Assembly: GCA_964494505.1 (NCBI GenBank)
Contig: CAZBRO010000008.1
Span: forward strand, 94,024-158,023
Reading direction: 5' to 3'
Source: CAIYRG01 sp964494505
GTDB taxonomy: Bacteria > Pseudomonadota > Alphaproteobacteria > Micropepsales > Micropepsaceae
DNA: 64,000 bases
Shown in pieces: positions 52,408 to 61,406 of this stretch. The translations under genes and the position numbers were made by a program. The notes beneath the pieces were generated by a model. The model was not told where the DNA came from. It saw only the letters and a program-made list of their open reading frames with translations, and made no database searches. Positions within the stretch are counted from its first letter, which is position 1. Each line of letters starts with the position of its first letter.

Positions 52408-53469
52408 ATGAAAGTACTGGTGCTTCCCGGCGATAGAATCGGTCCCGAAATCACGGCGGCAACGCTTGGCGTGCTTCAGGCCGCAGCCCGCCGGTTCGCG
52501 CTTCCTCTCGACATAGAGGAGGACGTAGCCGGTCATGCGAGCCTCGCCCGCTACGGCACCACCGTGCGGCCGGGGCTGCTCGAAAAGGTGCGCGCGGCGG
52601 ACGGGCTGATCCTCGGACCCATGGCCACCTTCGATTTCAAGGACCCGGAAAAGGGGGGGATCAACCCCTCCGCCTTCTTCCGGAAGAATCTCGACCTCTT
52701 CGCCAATATCAGGCCGTCGCGCACCTATGCCGGACTGCCGGCGAAGCTGGGCCAATTCGATCTGGTCATCGTGCGCGAGAACACCGAAGGGTTCTACGCC
52801 GACCGCAACATGGCCGCCGGCAATGCCGAGCTTCTGGTGACCGAGGATGTGGTGATTTCCATGCGCCGCATCACGCGCAACGCCTGCGCGCGCATCGCAC
52901 GTGCAGCGTTCGAGCTGGCTGCTGCGCGCAAGCAGCACGTCACCGTCGTGCACAAGGCGAATGTGCTGAAGATCGGCGATGGCATGTTCATCGAGGAATG
53001 CCGCAAATGCGCGGCCGATTTTCCCGCCATCGCGGTGGATGAGGTGATCGTCGACGCCATGATGGCGCATCTGGTGCGCAATCCGGCGCGATTCGACGCC
53101 ATCGTCACGACCAACATGTTCGGCGACATCATTTCCGACATGACGGCGGAGGCTTCCGGCAGCCTTGGCCTCGGGGGCTCCCTTAATGCCGGGACCGATT
53201 ACGCCATGGCCCAGGCAAGCCACGGTTCGGCCCCCGATATTGCGGGGCGCAACATCGCCAACCCGTTCTCGCTGATCCTTTCCACCTCGCTGCTGCTCGG
53301 CTGGTACGGACGGCGGGCGGGCCTCTCTGCTTTCGTCGACGCCGCCGCAGGCATCGACCGTGGCATCGAGGGGGCAATCGCTGCCGGCGAGATCACACGC
53401 GATATTGGTGGTAGGCTCGGGACCAAAGAGACAGGCGACGCGCTCGCAGCGCGCATCGGGGAAACATGA
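52408..53469 (+). CDS. Isocitrate/isopropylmalate dehydrogenase family protein (isopropylmalate or tartrate dehydrogenase type)
   Basis: A 353-residue NAD-dependent beta-decarboxylating dehydrogenase. KVLVLPGDRIGPEITAATLG, ENTEGFYADRNM, VVHKANVLKIGDGMFIEECR and TNMFGDIISDMTAEASGSLG are the family landmarks. The leu genes are absent nearby and an ACS-type MFS gene is coupled to it, an arrangement reminiscent of tartrate utilisation (TtuC with TtuB), so the substrate may be a hydroxy acid. I use the ATG at 52408; an upstream frame from 52351 lacks similarity. Confidence 0.88.
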   Translation: MKVLVLPGDRIGPEITAATLGVLQAAARRFALPLDIEEDVAGHASLARYGTTVRPGLLEKVRAADGLILGPMATFDFKDPEKGGINPSAFFRKNLDLFANIRPSRTYAGLPAKLGQFDLVIVRENTEGFYADRNMAAGNAELLVTEDVVISMRRITRNACARIARAAFELAAARKQHVTVVHKANVLKIGDGMFIEECRKCAADFPAIAVDEVIVDAMMAHLVRNPARFDAIVTTNMFGDIISDMTAEASGSLGLGGSLNAGTDYAMAQASHGSAPDIAGRNIANPFSLILSTSLLLGWYGRRAGLSAFVDAAAGIDRGIEGAIAAGEITRDIGGRLGTKETGDALAARIGET

Positions 53470-54785
53470 GCGGAGCAGCCACAGACGCCGGAATCCTGCG
53501 CGATGGCGTGCGCGTGAGCGGGCTCACGCCCGTCCAGGATTCGGCGCTGCGGAAGGCGGCATGGCGTCTCGTGCCGCTGCTCACCATCGGTTATCTGTTC
53601 AGCTATCTCGACCGCAATTCGATCGGGTTCGCGGCGCTGACCATGAACCAGGAGCTGGGGCTGACCGCGACGCAGTTCGGGGCTGCCGCCGGCTGGTTCT
53701 TCTTAAGCTACACGCTCTGCGAAGTGCCGGCCAACATGGCGCTCTATCGTTTGGGCGCGCGGCGCTGGATCGCGCTTATCCTCGTTGCCTGGGGAATCGT
53801 TTCCGCGAGCACGGCTATCGCGGTGGGCGCGAACAGCCTCTACGCCATGCGCTTTCTCCTGGGCGTGGCGGAGGCCGGTTTCTTCCCCGGCGTGACGTTC
53901 TATCTCGCCTATTGGTTTCCGCGGGAATATCGCACGCGCATCCTCGCCTGGTTCCTTGCCGCCATTCCGCTCTCGTCCCTGATCGGCGCGCCGGTTTCCG
54001 GGCTGCTGCTGGGCATGGACGGCATCTGGGGGCTGTCGGGGTGGAAATGGATGTTCATCATGGTGAGCTGGCCCGCCGCCATGGTCGGGCTGATCGTGTG
54101 GCGGACGCTGCCCGACCATCCGCGCGACGCCTCCTGGCTCACCCGCGACGAGATCGACGCCATCGCCCAGATGCATGCCGCCGAAACCCACGACCGGCCC
54201 AAGAAGTCCGTCTGGGGCGCGCTTTCCGATTCGCGCGTGATCGTGCTCGCGCTGGTGCAATTCGGATTCACGCTCGGCTCCTATGGCGTGGGCATCTGGC
54301 TGCCGCTGATCTTCAAGGAATACGGGCTTTCCAATGTGGCCGTCGGCTTCCTGGTAGCGGTGCCCTATCTGTTCGCGACCGTCGGGATGCTGGCCTGGGC
54401 GCGTCTCGTCGATAAAACCGGGAAAAAGATTTTCAACATGACGATGGCGCTGGCGCTGGGCGTGGCCGGGCTTGCCGGCTATCTGCTGTCGGGGTCGCTG
54501 CTGTTTTCATTGATCGACCTGACGGCCGCCCTTGTCGGCATCACGGCGGCGCGCGGTATTTTCTGGGCCATTCCGCCGCGCATCCTGACGGGCGTGGGGG
54601 CCGCGGGCGGAATCGCCTTCATCAATTCCATCGGCACGTTCGGCGGCTTTGTCGGGCCCTATATGATGGGCGTGTTCAAGGATGCGACCGGCGGATTCAC
54701 CTATGGCATCATGGCCATGGCGGGCGTGATGATCGTGACCGCGGGCCTCTCCGCATCGCTGAAGCTGATGGTGCGGCACGAGTAG
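53466..54785 (+). CDS. ACS-family MFS anion transporter
   Basis: A 439-residue, twelve-helix transporter. RLVPLLTIGYLFSYLDRNSIGFAALTMN and FLLGVAEAGFFPGVTFYLAYWFPREYR are hallmark segments of the anion:cation symporter family, which takes up carboxylates such as tartrate, phthalate and galactarate. ATGA overlap with the dehydrogenase gene shows they form one unit; the lactonase-like genes follow 9 and 42 bases later. Confidence 0.93.
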   Translation: MSGAATDAGILRDGVRVSGLTPVQDSALRKAAWRLVPLLTIGYLFSYLDRNSIGFAALTMNQELGLTATQFGAAAGWFFLSYTLCEVPANMALYRLGARRWIALILVAWGIVSASTAIAVGANSLYAMRFLLGVAEAGFFPGVTFYLAYWFPREYRTRILAWFLAAIPLSSLIGAPVSGLLLGMDGIWGLSGWKWMFIMVSWPAAMVGLIVWRTLPDHPRDASWLTRDEIDAIAQMHAAETHDRPKKSVWGALSDSRVIVLALVQFGFTLGSYGVGIWLPLIFKEYGLSNVAVGFLVAVPYLFATVGMLAWARLVDKTGKKIFNMTMALALGVAGLAGYLLSGSLLFSLIDLTAALVGITAARGIFWAIPPRILTGVGAAGGIAFINSIGTFGGFVGPYMMGVFKDATGGFTYGIMAMAGVMIVTAGLSASLKLMVRHE

Positions 54786-54794
54786 GAGGATGAG

Positions 54795-55724
54795 ATGGAG
54801 ATTTCACGGCGCGCCTTCGGCGCGGGCGCCCTCGGGGCGGCTGCGGGTTTCGCGATGAGCGCGAGCGAAGCTGCCGAAATGGCCGGCGCCACCGATTGCC
54901 ACGTCCACATCATCGGACCGATGGCGAAATATCCCATGGTGCAAAATCGTCCGTATACGCCGCCGGAAGCAAGCGTTGCCCAGTTGAAGGCGATGCATGG
55001 GCGGCTCGGGATCACGCGCACCGTGCTGGTGCAGCCGAGCTTCTATGGCACGGACAATTCCTGCATGATGGATGCGCTGGCCGAGCTTGGGCCGGCGGCC
55101 CGTGCGGTCGCCGTGGTGCCGCTGACGATTCCCGACGCCCAATTGCGCGACATGGATGCCAAGGGCGTGCGCGGGGTGCGGCTCAATCTGGAATCGGCCG
55201 GCAACCGCGACGCCAAGAAGGCGCGCGACATGCTCACCGCCTATGCCAAAAAGGTGGCGCCGCTCAATTGGCACATCCAGATTTACACGGTTTCATCCGT
55301 CATCCAGCAGCTCGTGACCGCGATCGCCGATTCGCCGGTGCCCGTCGTGGTCGACCATTACGGGATGCCTAACGCGGCGGAAGGCTTTTCGCGAGGGGTC
55401 GCCGCACTTGTCGATCTGGTGCACGCGCGCAAGGCCTATGTGAAACTGTCCGCACCCTACCGCATCTCCAAGGCAGGTCCCGAATACAAGGATGTAAAGG
55501 CGCTGGCGCAGACCTTCATCTACAACGCGCGCGACCGCATGCTGTGGGGGAGCGATTGGCCGCACACCCAGAACATCGCAGGCCACCCGGCAACCGAGGT
55601 GACACCGTTCGCGAAGATCGACGACGATGCGATCTATCGCCAGTTCAAGTCCTGGTATACGGACCCGCCGACGCAGAAGATGATTTTGACCGACAACGCG
55701 GCGAAGCTCTACCGGTTCGCGTGA
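54795..55724 (+). CDS. Tat-exported amidohydrolase (2-pyrone-4,6-dicarboxylate lactonase-like)
   Basis: A 309-residue PF04909-type hydrolase with a twin-arginine signal (SRRAFGAGALGAAAGF, then MSASEAA). DCHVHIIGPMAKYPM is the first metal/phosphate site of the LigI family, VLVQPSFYGTDNS the second, PVVVDHYGMP the third, and the catalytic Asp lies in LWGSDWPHTQ. It likely hydrolyses a lactone or cyclic acid outside the cytoplasm. A paralogue follows. Confidence 0.87.
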   Translation: MEISRRAFGAGALGAAAGFAMSASEAAEMAGATDCHVHIIGPMAKYPMVQNRPYTPPEASVAQLKAMHGRLGITRTVLVQPSFYGTDNSCMMDALAELGPAARAVAVVPLTIPDAQLRDMDAKGVRGVRLNLESAGNRDAKKARDMLTAYAKKVAPLNWHIQIYTVSSVIQQLVTAIADSPVPVVVDHYGMPNAAEGFSRGVAALVDLVHARKAYVKLSAPYRISKAGPEYKDVKALAQTFIYNARDRMLWGSDWPHTQNIAGHPATEVTPFAKIDDDAIYRQFKSWYTDPPTQKMILTDNAAKLYRFA

Positions 55725-55766
55725 TGGGAGCGACGCTGCCGGCGGCGTGAAAGAGGGAGGGACGTC

Positions 55767-56714
55767 ATGACCATGAACCGGCGCGAATTCGGGATGCTGG
55801 GTGCGGCTGCGCTGGGTGCGCTTGCGATGCCGCGCATGGCGCACGCAGCGAGCGCGCTCGCCGGCATGCCGCCCGGCGCCATCGACGTGCACAACCACAT
55901 CGTCGGGCCGATGGCGAAATACCCGATGGCGGCAAACCGCACCTACACTCCGCCGGAAGCGAGCGTGGCCCAATTGCGGGCGCTGCGCACGCAATTGGGC
56001 GTCGCGCGCAACGTGATCGTGCAGCCGAGCTTTTACGGCTTCGACAACAGCCAATTGGTGGACGCGTTGACGGAGCTTGGCACATCGGCGCGCGGTGTCG
56101 CGGTGGTGCCGCAAACCGTGTCCGATGCGGAATTGCAGCGGCTCGCGTCCAAAGGCGTTACCGGCGTGCGGTTGAATCTGGCGACCGCGGGCGTGCGCGA
56201 CCCGAAGGTGGCAATCGATGCGATCAACGGTTTCGCGCCCCGCTTCGTGGCGCTGAACTGGCATATCCAGATCAACACGGGCCTGCCGGTCGTGCAGGCG
56301 ATTGCACCGACCGTGGCCGGCCTGAAGGTGCCGGTGGTGTTCGACCACATGGCCAATCTCGAAGCCGAGAAGGGCGTTGGCCAGCCGGGCTTCGCCGCGT
56401 TCGTTGAACTGGTGAAGAGCCCGAATGTCTATGTGAAGCTGTCGGCACCGTACAACCTGTCCAAGCTGCCGCCGCCTTGGCCCGATGTCGTACCCTTCGC
56501 AAAGGCGCTTATCGCGGCCGCCCCCAACCGCATGCTGTGGGGCACCAATTGGCCGCATCCGGGGAACGCGCGGGGACCTATTACACAGATCACCCCCTAT
56601 CAGGTGGTGGACAATCCCAAGCTCCTGACCGCGTTCGCGGAATGGTGCCCGGATGCGGCGATGCGCAAGATGATCCTCGTCGATACGCCGCAGCGGCTTT
56701 ACCGGTTCGTGTAG
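55767..56714 (+). CDS. Tat-exported lactonase-like paralogue with Asp-to-Asn at the catalytic site
   Basis: A 315-residue paralogue of the preceding gene (NRREFGMLGAAALGALAMP signal; AIDVHNHIVGPMAKYPM; VIVQPSFYGFDNS). The conserved WGxDWPH reads WGTNWPH (AAT codon checked), so the Asp that acts as the base in LigI is Asn. Either it is a non-catalytic partner or uses a different mechanism. It ends just before palindromic repeat copy B. Confidence 0.86.
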   Translation: MTMNRREFGMLGAAALGALAMPRMAHAASALAGMPPGAIDVHNHIVGPMAKYPMAANRTYTPPEASVAQLRALRTQLGVARNVIVQPSFYGFDNSQLVDALTELGTSARGVAVVPQTVSDAELQRLASKGVTGVRLNLATAGVRDPKVAIDAINGFAPRFVALNWHIQINTGLPVVQAIAPTVAGLKVPVVFDHMANLEAEKGVGQPGFAAFVELVKSPNVYVKLSAPYNLSKLPPPWPDVVPFAKALIAAAPNRMLWGTNWPHPGNARGPITQITPYQVVDNPKLLTAFAEWCPDAAMRKMILVDTPQRLYRFV

Positions 56715-56716
56715 AA

Positions 56717-56768
56717 GCGCCCCCTCCACCGCCTGCGGCGGTCCCCCTCCCCCGTAAACGGGGGAGGA
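56717..56768. repeat. Palindromic repeat element (copy B, between genes)
   Basis: CCGCCTGCGGCGG and CCTCCCCCGTAAACGGGGG, the same two hairpins as copy A inside thiD. Here it lies between convergent genes, which is the usual position for such elements. Confidence 0.8.
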
Positions 56769-57197
56769 TCAAAACGACGCGCAGGCCGGCGTTTCGACCA
56801 GCAGCACCGATTCCTGATTGAAGCGGCGCTTGTAGGCATCGCGGATGGAATCGAGCTTGGCCGCATCCGACGCAGACCCAGGAAGCACGATCGCCAATTC
56901 CTTGCTTTGCTCGCGCGCGATCATGCCCGCGCTGTTGCGATATTGTCCGTACACGTCGTAGACGGAGAGGCCGTCAGGAAAACGCGGCGTCACTTCCTGA
57001 TCGAGGAACAGCCGCCATTCGTCCTCGCTCAGCATTGCGCGGCCCCTGACATCCCGGCCGAAGAACAATTGCGCTTCCACCATCGGCATCAGCCCCGTCG
57101 GGCAGGAGCGCGGCCCTGCCGACATGCACGCCGAAACGCAACAGGCCAGAGCAAGAACTCCGAACGCATATAGACGAATGTTCGCTCCGCACTTCAA
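56769..57197 (-). CDS. DUF3574 lipoprotein
   Basis: A 142-residue protein with a lipoprotein signal (FGVLALACCVSAC). EAQLFFGRDVRGRAMLSEDE, then EVTPRFPDGLSVYDVYGQYR and EQSKELAIVLPG match the DUF3574 pattern. Function unknown. Its start overlaps the stop of the upstream YD-repeat-like gene by four bases. Confidence 0.88.
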   Translation of the reverse strand: MKCGANIRLYAFGVLALACCVSACMSAGPRSCPTGLMPMVEAQLFFGRDVRGRAMLSEDEWRLFLDQEVTPRFPDGLSVYDVYGQYRNSAGMIAREQSKELAIVLPGSASDAAKLDSIRDAYKRRFNQESVLLVETPACASF

Positions 57198-58237
57198 GGA
57201 ATGGTGTAGCTCCGTTCGCCCGTGACCTTGCCGTTGGCGTCGTAATCGGTTTCCGTGACCTTTATCTTGTCCCCATCCGGGCCGTGTTCATAATCCTTCG
57301 TCTTCTCGGTGGAGCTGCCATCGGGGTGTTTTTCGGTGTCGGTCTGCGATGTCTTGTCGCCATTTTCGTTCCACTCGGTCTCGCGTTCGTGCGAGGACCC
57401 GTCGGGTCGGTGGATCGTCGTCGTGCGGCCCCGCAACCGGCCTTTGCGGTACCAGCTGTGGACTTTCTTTGTCAGCGCGTTGTTCTCGAATTCTTCATAG
57501 TCGCTGCTCTCGATCTTGCCGTCGTCGTCATACTCCTCGACCAGCGTGCTGGACCCGCCAAGGTCGTAGGATTCTTCTTTGCGGCGGATGAGCTTGCCGT
57601 TCGGATCGCGCGTTTCCTCTTCGGTATGGCTGCGGGTGTGGGCCGGTCCTATGTAATCGTCGAAGAACCTCCAGAGCGTCACCCAATTGCCGTTCGCATC
57701 CTTCCGGCGCTCGTAGTAGATGCGGACGTGCCCCAGCGGGTCGGTATAACTTGCGCTTCTGACCCCGCCGGCGGCGTCGTAATGCTTCTCGATCCAGCCG
57801 CCGCCAACGCGCTCTATGGTCCACAGCACCACGCCGTTGACGTCCGTCGCCGTCAGTTTGACGATTTTGCCGTCCGCATAGGTGGGCGTGACGATCCGAA
57901 GCAGCTTGCCGGCCGGATTGGTGACCGTAATCTTGATGATGTTGCCGGATTCGCCGTATTCGGTTTTTACGGTGTTGCCGTTTCTATCCGTGGTCGTCTT
58001 CGTCTCGCCGCCGCCTCCGCGCTTGAGCGTCTTAAGAAGGATGGTTCTGAACTCGGCCGGCGGCACGGGCGGCTTGGGCCCGCCTGCGGCGACAGCTTCG
58101 GGCGAACGCCGCAGGGATGCCGGTTTGACTTGGCGCTTTGGCGGTTTCGCGGCTGCGGGCTTTGCCTTCCCGCGGGAGCCTTTGGACTTCTGCGGTCGGG
58201 CGGCCGGTTTCTTGCGCGCGGCCGGTCTGGATTTCAT
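57194..58237 (-). CDS. YD-repeat-like hypothetical protein with basic N-terminus
   Basis: A 347-residue protein. The first 50 residues are Lys/Pro/Ala/Arg-rich (RPAARKKPAARPQKSKGSRG). The rest is a run of short beta-type repeats of about 20 residues with D-x-x-G-x motifs (TDRNGNTVKTEYGESGN, YDAAGGVRSASYTDPLG, DPNGKLIRRKEESYD), reminiscent of RHS/YD or MORN repeats. No signal or effector domain is visible. I use the ATG at 58237; the frame is open to 58288. It is coupled to the DUF3574 lipoprotein gene. Confidence 0.7.
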   Translation of the reverse strand: MKSRPAARKKPAARPQKSKGSRGKAKPAAAKPPKRQVKPASLRRSPEAVAAGGPKPPVPPAEFRTILLKTLKRGGGGETKTTTDRNGNTVKTEYGESGNIIKITVTNPAGKLLRIVTPTYADGKIVKLTATDVNGVVLWTIERVGGGWIEKHYDAAGGVRSASYTDPLGHVRIYYERRKDANGNWVTLWRFFDDYIGPAHTRSHTEEETRDPNGKLIRRKEESYDLGGSSTLVEEYDDDGKIESSDYEEFENNALTKKVHSWYRKGRLRGRTTTIHRPDGSSHERETEWNENGDKTSQTDTEKHPDGSSTEKTKDYEHGPDGDKIKVTETDYDANGKVTGERSYTIP

Positions 58238-58364
58238 GACGTGCCCCCCCAAGACAATCTCGGGCGCAAATCTACGCGCGAGGCGCAACCCTGACCAGTT
58301 CGCAAGCCCGCTTCTTTGGCGCTAAAGTCCGGCGCGACGCACATGCCGCCGAAGGACCATCCGA

Positions 58365-59252
58365 ATGATAGCCCGTGCGATTCTGGCCTTTCTGCTGATT
58401 CTTTCCTTTCCCGCGGCGGCGCAGCAAAAGACGCCTTGGACCGCCGACATTGCCGAGATACGGCATGTGGCCGCCATGCTGCCGGGCGCCAAACCGCTGC
58501 GCGTGAACGTGGTCAAATTCGCCGAAAGCCGGCGCACCAAGAATTTCTCGGTCAAGGGCGCGCCCAAGGACCCCAGCATTCAGGCGCGCACCGCCTTCCA
58601 GGTGGTTTATCCGGACGGCACCATCATGATCGATTCCGGCATGGACCTGCAGGTGCACAAATTCTTCGGCCGGGGCGTGGAGGAACCTTATTTCCCCGAT
58701 CAGTTCAAGGAAGTCGAACGCGCCGACCGCGCTGCGAAAGTTATCGTCATGACGCATGAGCATGGCGACCATGTCGCAGGCGTGATCCGCACGCCCTACT
58801 TCGCCGAACTGGCACCCAAGACGGTGCTGACGAGGACGCAGGTAAACACGCTCATGACCGACCCGCAGATGCCGGAGATCAAATTGACGCCGGAGCAGGC
58901 CTCCCGTTTCATCGTGGTCGATTACGACAAATATTATCCGTTCGCGCCCGGCATGGCGCTGATCAAATCGCCGGGCCACACGCCGGGCTCGCAGATGATC
59001 TATGTGGCGCTGGCATCGGGCAAGGAATTCGTCTTCGCGGGCGACGTCGCCTGGCACATGGACGGGGTTCGCACCATCACCGGCAAGGACGCGCCCTGGA
59101 TCACGGAGGACGAGGATTCGATCCACGGCGAGCTGGTCTGGCTGAACGGGCTGATGAAGAACGAGAAGAACGTCACTGTCGTGCTCAGCCATGACGAGGA
59201 ACAGCGGCTCGAGAACATCAAGCAAAAACTTCTCGGCGATCGATTTGAATGA
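58365..59252 (+). CDS. Secreted metallo-beta-lactamase-fold hydrolase
   Basis: A 295-residue exported protein (signal ILAFLLILSFPAAAQQ). VIVMTHEHGDHVAGVIR is the HxHxDH zinc site, IKSPGHTPGSQMIYVALASG the third-ligand region and FVFAGDVAWHMDGV the bridging Asp. Some members hydrolyse lactones. It is 24 bases from an alpha/beta hydrolase gene on the same strand. Confidence 0.9.
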   Translation: MIARAILAFLLILSFPAAAQQKTPWTADIAEIRHVAAMLPGAKPLRVNVVKFAESRRTKNFSVKGAPKDPSIQARTAFQVVYPDGTIMIDSGMDLQVHKFFGRGVEEPYFPDQFKEVERADRAAKVIVMTHEHGDHVAGVIRTPYFAELAPKTVLTRTQVNTLMTDPQMPEIKLTPEQASRFIVVDYDKYYPFAPGMALIKSPGHTPGSQMIYVALASGKEFVFAGDVAWHMDGVRTITGKDAPWITEDEDSIHGELVWLNGLMKNEKNVTVVLSHDEEQRLENIKQKLLGDRFE

Positions 59253-59276
59253 TTCGGCAGGAATGGGAGTGAGATC

Positions 59277-60440
59277 ATGAAGACGGTATTTTCCGGCGCA
59301 GGGATGCTTGCGCTTGCATTGGCGCTGTCCCTTTCGGCGAGTGCGGCGCCCGCAGACAGCGGCGGCGTGCCGGTGGCGAAGCAAGGCTATCTCTTCGCCG
59401 GCGGAAAATACGAAACCATCGCCGGCAAGCGCGTCATGACGGGGCAAATCTACGCCGAGTTTCAGATCCCCAAGAACCAGACGCACCGCTACCCCATCGT
59501 GATGGTGCATGGCGCGATCCAGACCGGCACCAATTTTACGGGCACGCCGGACGGCCGCGAGGGGTGGGCGGAATATTTCCTGCGCCAGGGTTACGCGGTG
59601 TATGTGGTGGATCAGCCAGGGCGCGCGCGGGCGAGCTACGATTCGAGCGAAGGGGCGCAGGCATTCCCCGAACTGGAGACGACCGAGCAGCGCTTTACCG
59701 CGCCGGAAAAATTCAAGCTGTGGCCTCAGGCGCAAATGCACACGCAATGGCCGGGCACGGGCATGGCGGGCGATCCCGTTTTCGACCAGTTCTATGCCTC
59801 GCAGGTGCCGTTCGTGCGCACGCCGGAAAAGGCGCAAGCCATGACGCGCGACGGACTGGTGGCGCTGCTCGAGAAGATCGGGCCGGCCGTGGTGATGACC
59901 CATTCCCAGTCGGGCGCCATGGGCTGGCTTACCGCGGACGCCAAGCCCGATCTGGTGAAAGCGCTGATCCAGGTCGAGCCATCGGGCCCGCCGGTGCACG
60001 ATGTGGATATGGTCGGGGCGCCGGAATATCTGCACGAGGGTGCGGAGACACGCCCCTGGGGCCTGGCCGCGATTCCGCTGAATTATTTCCCGCGCGCGGC
60101 AACCGCCGCCGACATGCAGTACATCGAGGAGGACAGGCCCTTGGGGCCCGGCCTCGCGCGCTGCTGGAAGCAGGCGATCCCGGCGCGGCAATTGCCGAAC
60201 CTGCAAAAGATGCCGATGCTGGTGGTGAACGGGGAAGCGTCGTTTCACGCGCCGTTCGAGCATTGCACGGTGAAATATCTCGAACAGGCGGGCGTCAAAG
60301 TGGCCTGGATCGATCTCGGCCGCGCCGGCATCCACGGCAACGGCCACATGATGATGCTCGAGAAGAACAATCTCGAGATTGCGGCCACCATCGAGAAATG
60401 GCTTGCGAAGGCGCTGCCGGCCGAAACCGCGGCGCGCTGA
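59277..60440 (+). CDS. Secreted alpha/beta hydrolase
   Basis: A 387-residue exported enzyme (signal LALALSLSASAAPA). PIVMVHGAIQTGTNFTGTPD provides the oxyanion region, VVMTHSQSGAMGWLTA the nucleophile elbow (H-S-Q-S-G), and IHGNGHMMMLEKNN the catalytic His. This resembles esterase families adjoining beta-lactamase-fold genes. The substrate is unknown. Confidence 0.88.
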   Translation: MKTVFSGAGMLALALALSLSASAAPADSGGVPVAKQGYLFAGGKYETIAGKRVMTGQIYAEFQIPKNQTHRYPIVMVHGAIQTGTNFTGTPDGREGWAEYFLRQGYAVYVVDQPGRARASYDSSEGAQAFPELETTEQRFTAPEKFKLWPQAQMHTQWPGTGMAGDPVFDQFYASQVPFVRTPEKAQAMTRDGLVALLEKIGPAVVMTHSQSGAMGWLTADAKPDLVKALIQVEPSGPPVHDVDMVGAPEYLHEGAETRPWGLAAIPLNYFPRAATAADMQYIEEDRPLGPGLARCWKQAIPARQLPNLQKMPMLVVNGEASFHAPFEHCTVKYLEQAGVKVAWIDLGRAGIHGNGHMMMLEKNNLEIAATIEKWLAKALPAETAAR

Positions 60441-60446
60441 GGGCTG

Positions 60447-60602
60447 CTATTTCTTGTTCATCGGGGGCGGCGGAGTAGGCGCCTTTCCCTTTGCCGGCTG
60501 CGCAGTAAAGAGCGCGGCCGTGGTCTGGGCGCCGGCCTTCTTGCTCTTATCCTGCTTGGGCTTCTTCTTTTCCTTGTTGCTCCGCTGTTCCCTGTGCGCC
60601 AT
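60447..60602 (-). CDS. Small basic protein of a conserved alphaproteobacterial family
   Basis: A 51-residue protein starting MAHREQRSNKEKKKPKQDK, with a C-terminal TPPPPMNKK. Short Lys-rich proteins starting MAHREKRSNKEKKKPK are widespread in alphaproteobacteria and uncharacterised. The start at 60602 gives the conserved N-terminus; the frame remains open further upstream but without similarity. Confidence 0.75.
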   Translation of the reverse strand: MAHREQRSNKEKKKPKQDKSKKAGAQTTAALFTAQPAKGKAPTPPPPMNKK

Positions 60603-60743
60603 TGCGGCCTCCCATTTTCGAGTCGTTTCGACTGTCGGATAATTTAACCCAGCCGCATCGGCGCGTCGAATGGGGCCGCTCGCCGGGGCGCCCGCACAGG
60701 CGAGGCCGTGAAACCAGCCCGATTGCGGGATAGAGTTTGCTAC

Positions 60744-61394
60744 ATGTGCGGAAAATTCACCCAGATGATGGGTTGGGGCGCCTACGTGACGCTCGCCGAC
60801 CTGATCGGCACCAGCGGCGGCCCATCCGAAACCGTGACGCCGATGCGCTTTGCGACGGTCGTCCGGCTGAACGCGGCGGGGCAACGCGAGGCGGCCCGGT
60901 TGCGCTGGGGCCTGGTGCCGCCCGCGGCCAAGGACCCCAACCGGGCGCCCTTCATCCATGCGCGGGCCGAATCCATCGACGAGCGGCCGACCTTCGCGGA
61001 CGCGTTCCGGCGGCGCCGCGGTCTGGTGGTGGTCAAGACCTTCAACGAGGGCAAGGAGATTACGCCCAAGCGCACCGAGCAACACACGATCACCCCCAAT
61101 GACGGCAGGCCGGTGGCCATCGCAGTCGTCTGGGAGCGCTGGGGCGAGCCCCATGGCGCCGCCCTCGAAACCTTCGCCATGGTCACGGTTCCGGCCAATC
61201 GGCTGATCGGGGAAATCACCGACCGCATGCCGGCCATCGTCCAGCCGGAGGATTGGGCGAAATGGCTGGGAGAAGAAGCCGCAAGCGTGGACGCGCTGAA
61301 GGCGATGCTCACCCCGTTCGAAGGCGATTGGACCATGCGGCCGGAGAAGCCGCGCCCGCCAAAGGATACACCCGATCAGCCGAGCCTGTTCTGA
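60744..61394 (+). CDS. Divergent SRAP (YedK/HMCES)-family protein
   Basis: A 216-residue SOS-response-associated peptidase family member; the catalytic Cys2 is kept (MCGKFTQMM), so the ATG at 60744 is the start. HARAESIDERPTFADAFRRR and GLVVVKTFNEGKE are family segments. Compared with YedK, the Asn of NAR reads His (IHAR) and the His of IHDR reads Thr (EITDRMP), while the active Glu is probably kept (FNEGKE). These proteins form thiazolidine links to abasic DNA. It may be a separate subgroup. Confidence 0.85.
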   Translation: MCGKFTQMMGWGAYVTLADLIGTSGGPSETVTPMRFATVVRLNAAGQREAARLRWGLVPPAAKDPNRAPFIHARAESIDERPTFADAFRRRRGLVVVKTFNEGKEITPKRTEQHTITPNDGRPVAIAVVWERWGEPHGAALETFAMVTVPANRLIGEITDRMPAIVQPEDWAKWLGEEAASVDALKAMLTPFEGDWTMRPEKPRPPKDTPDQPSLF

Positions 61395-61406
61395 AGCCGG
61401 TCTTGT

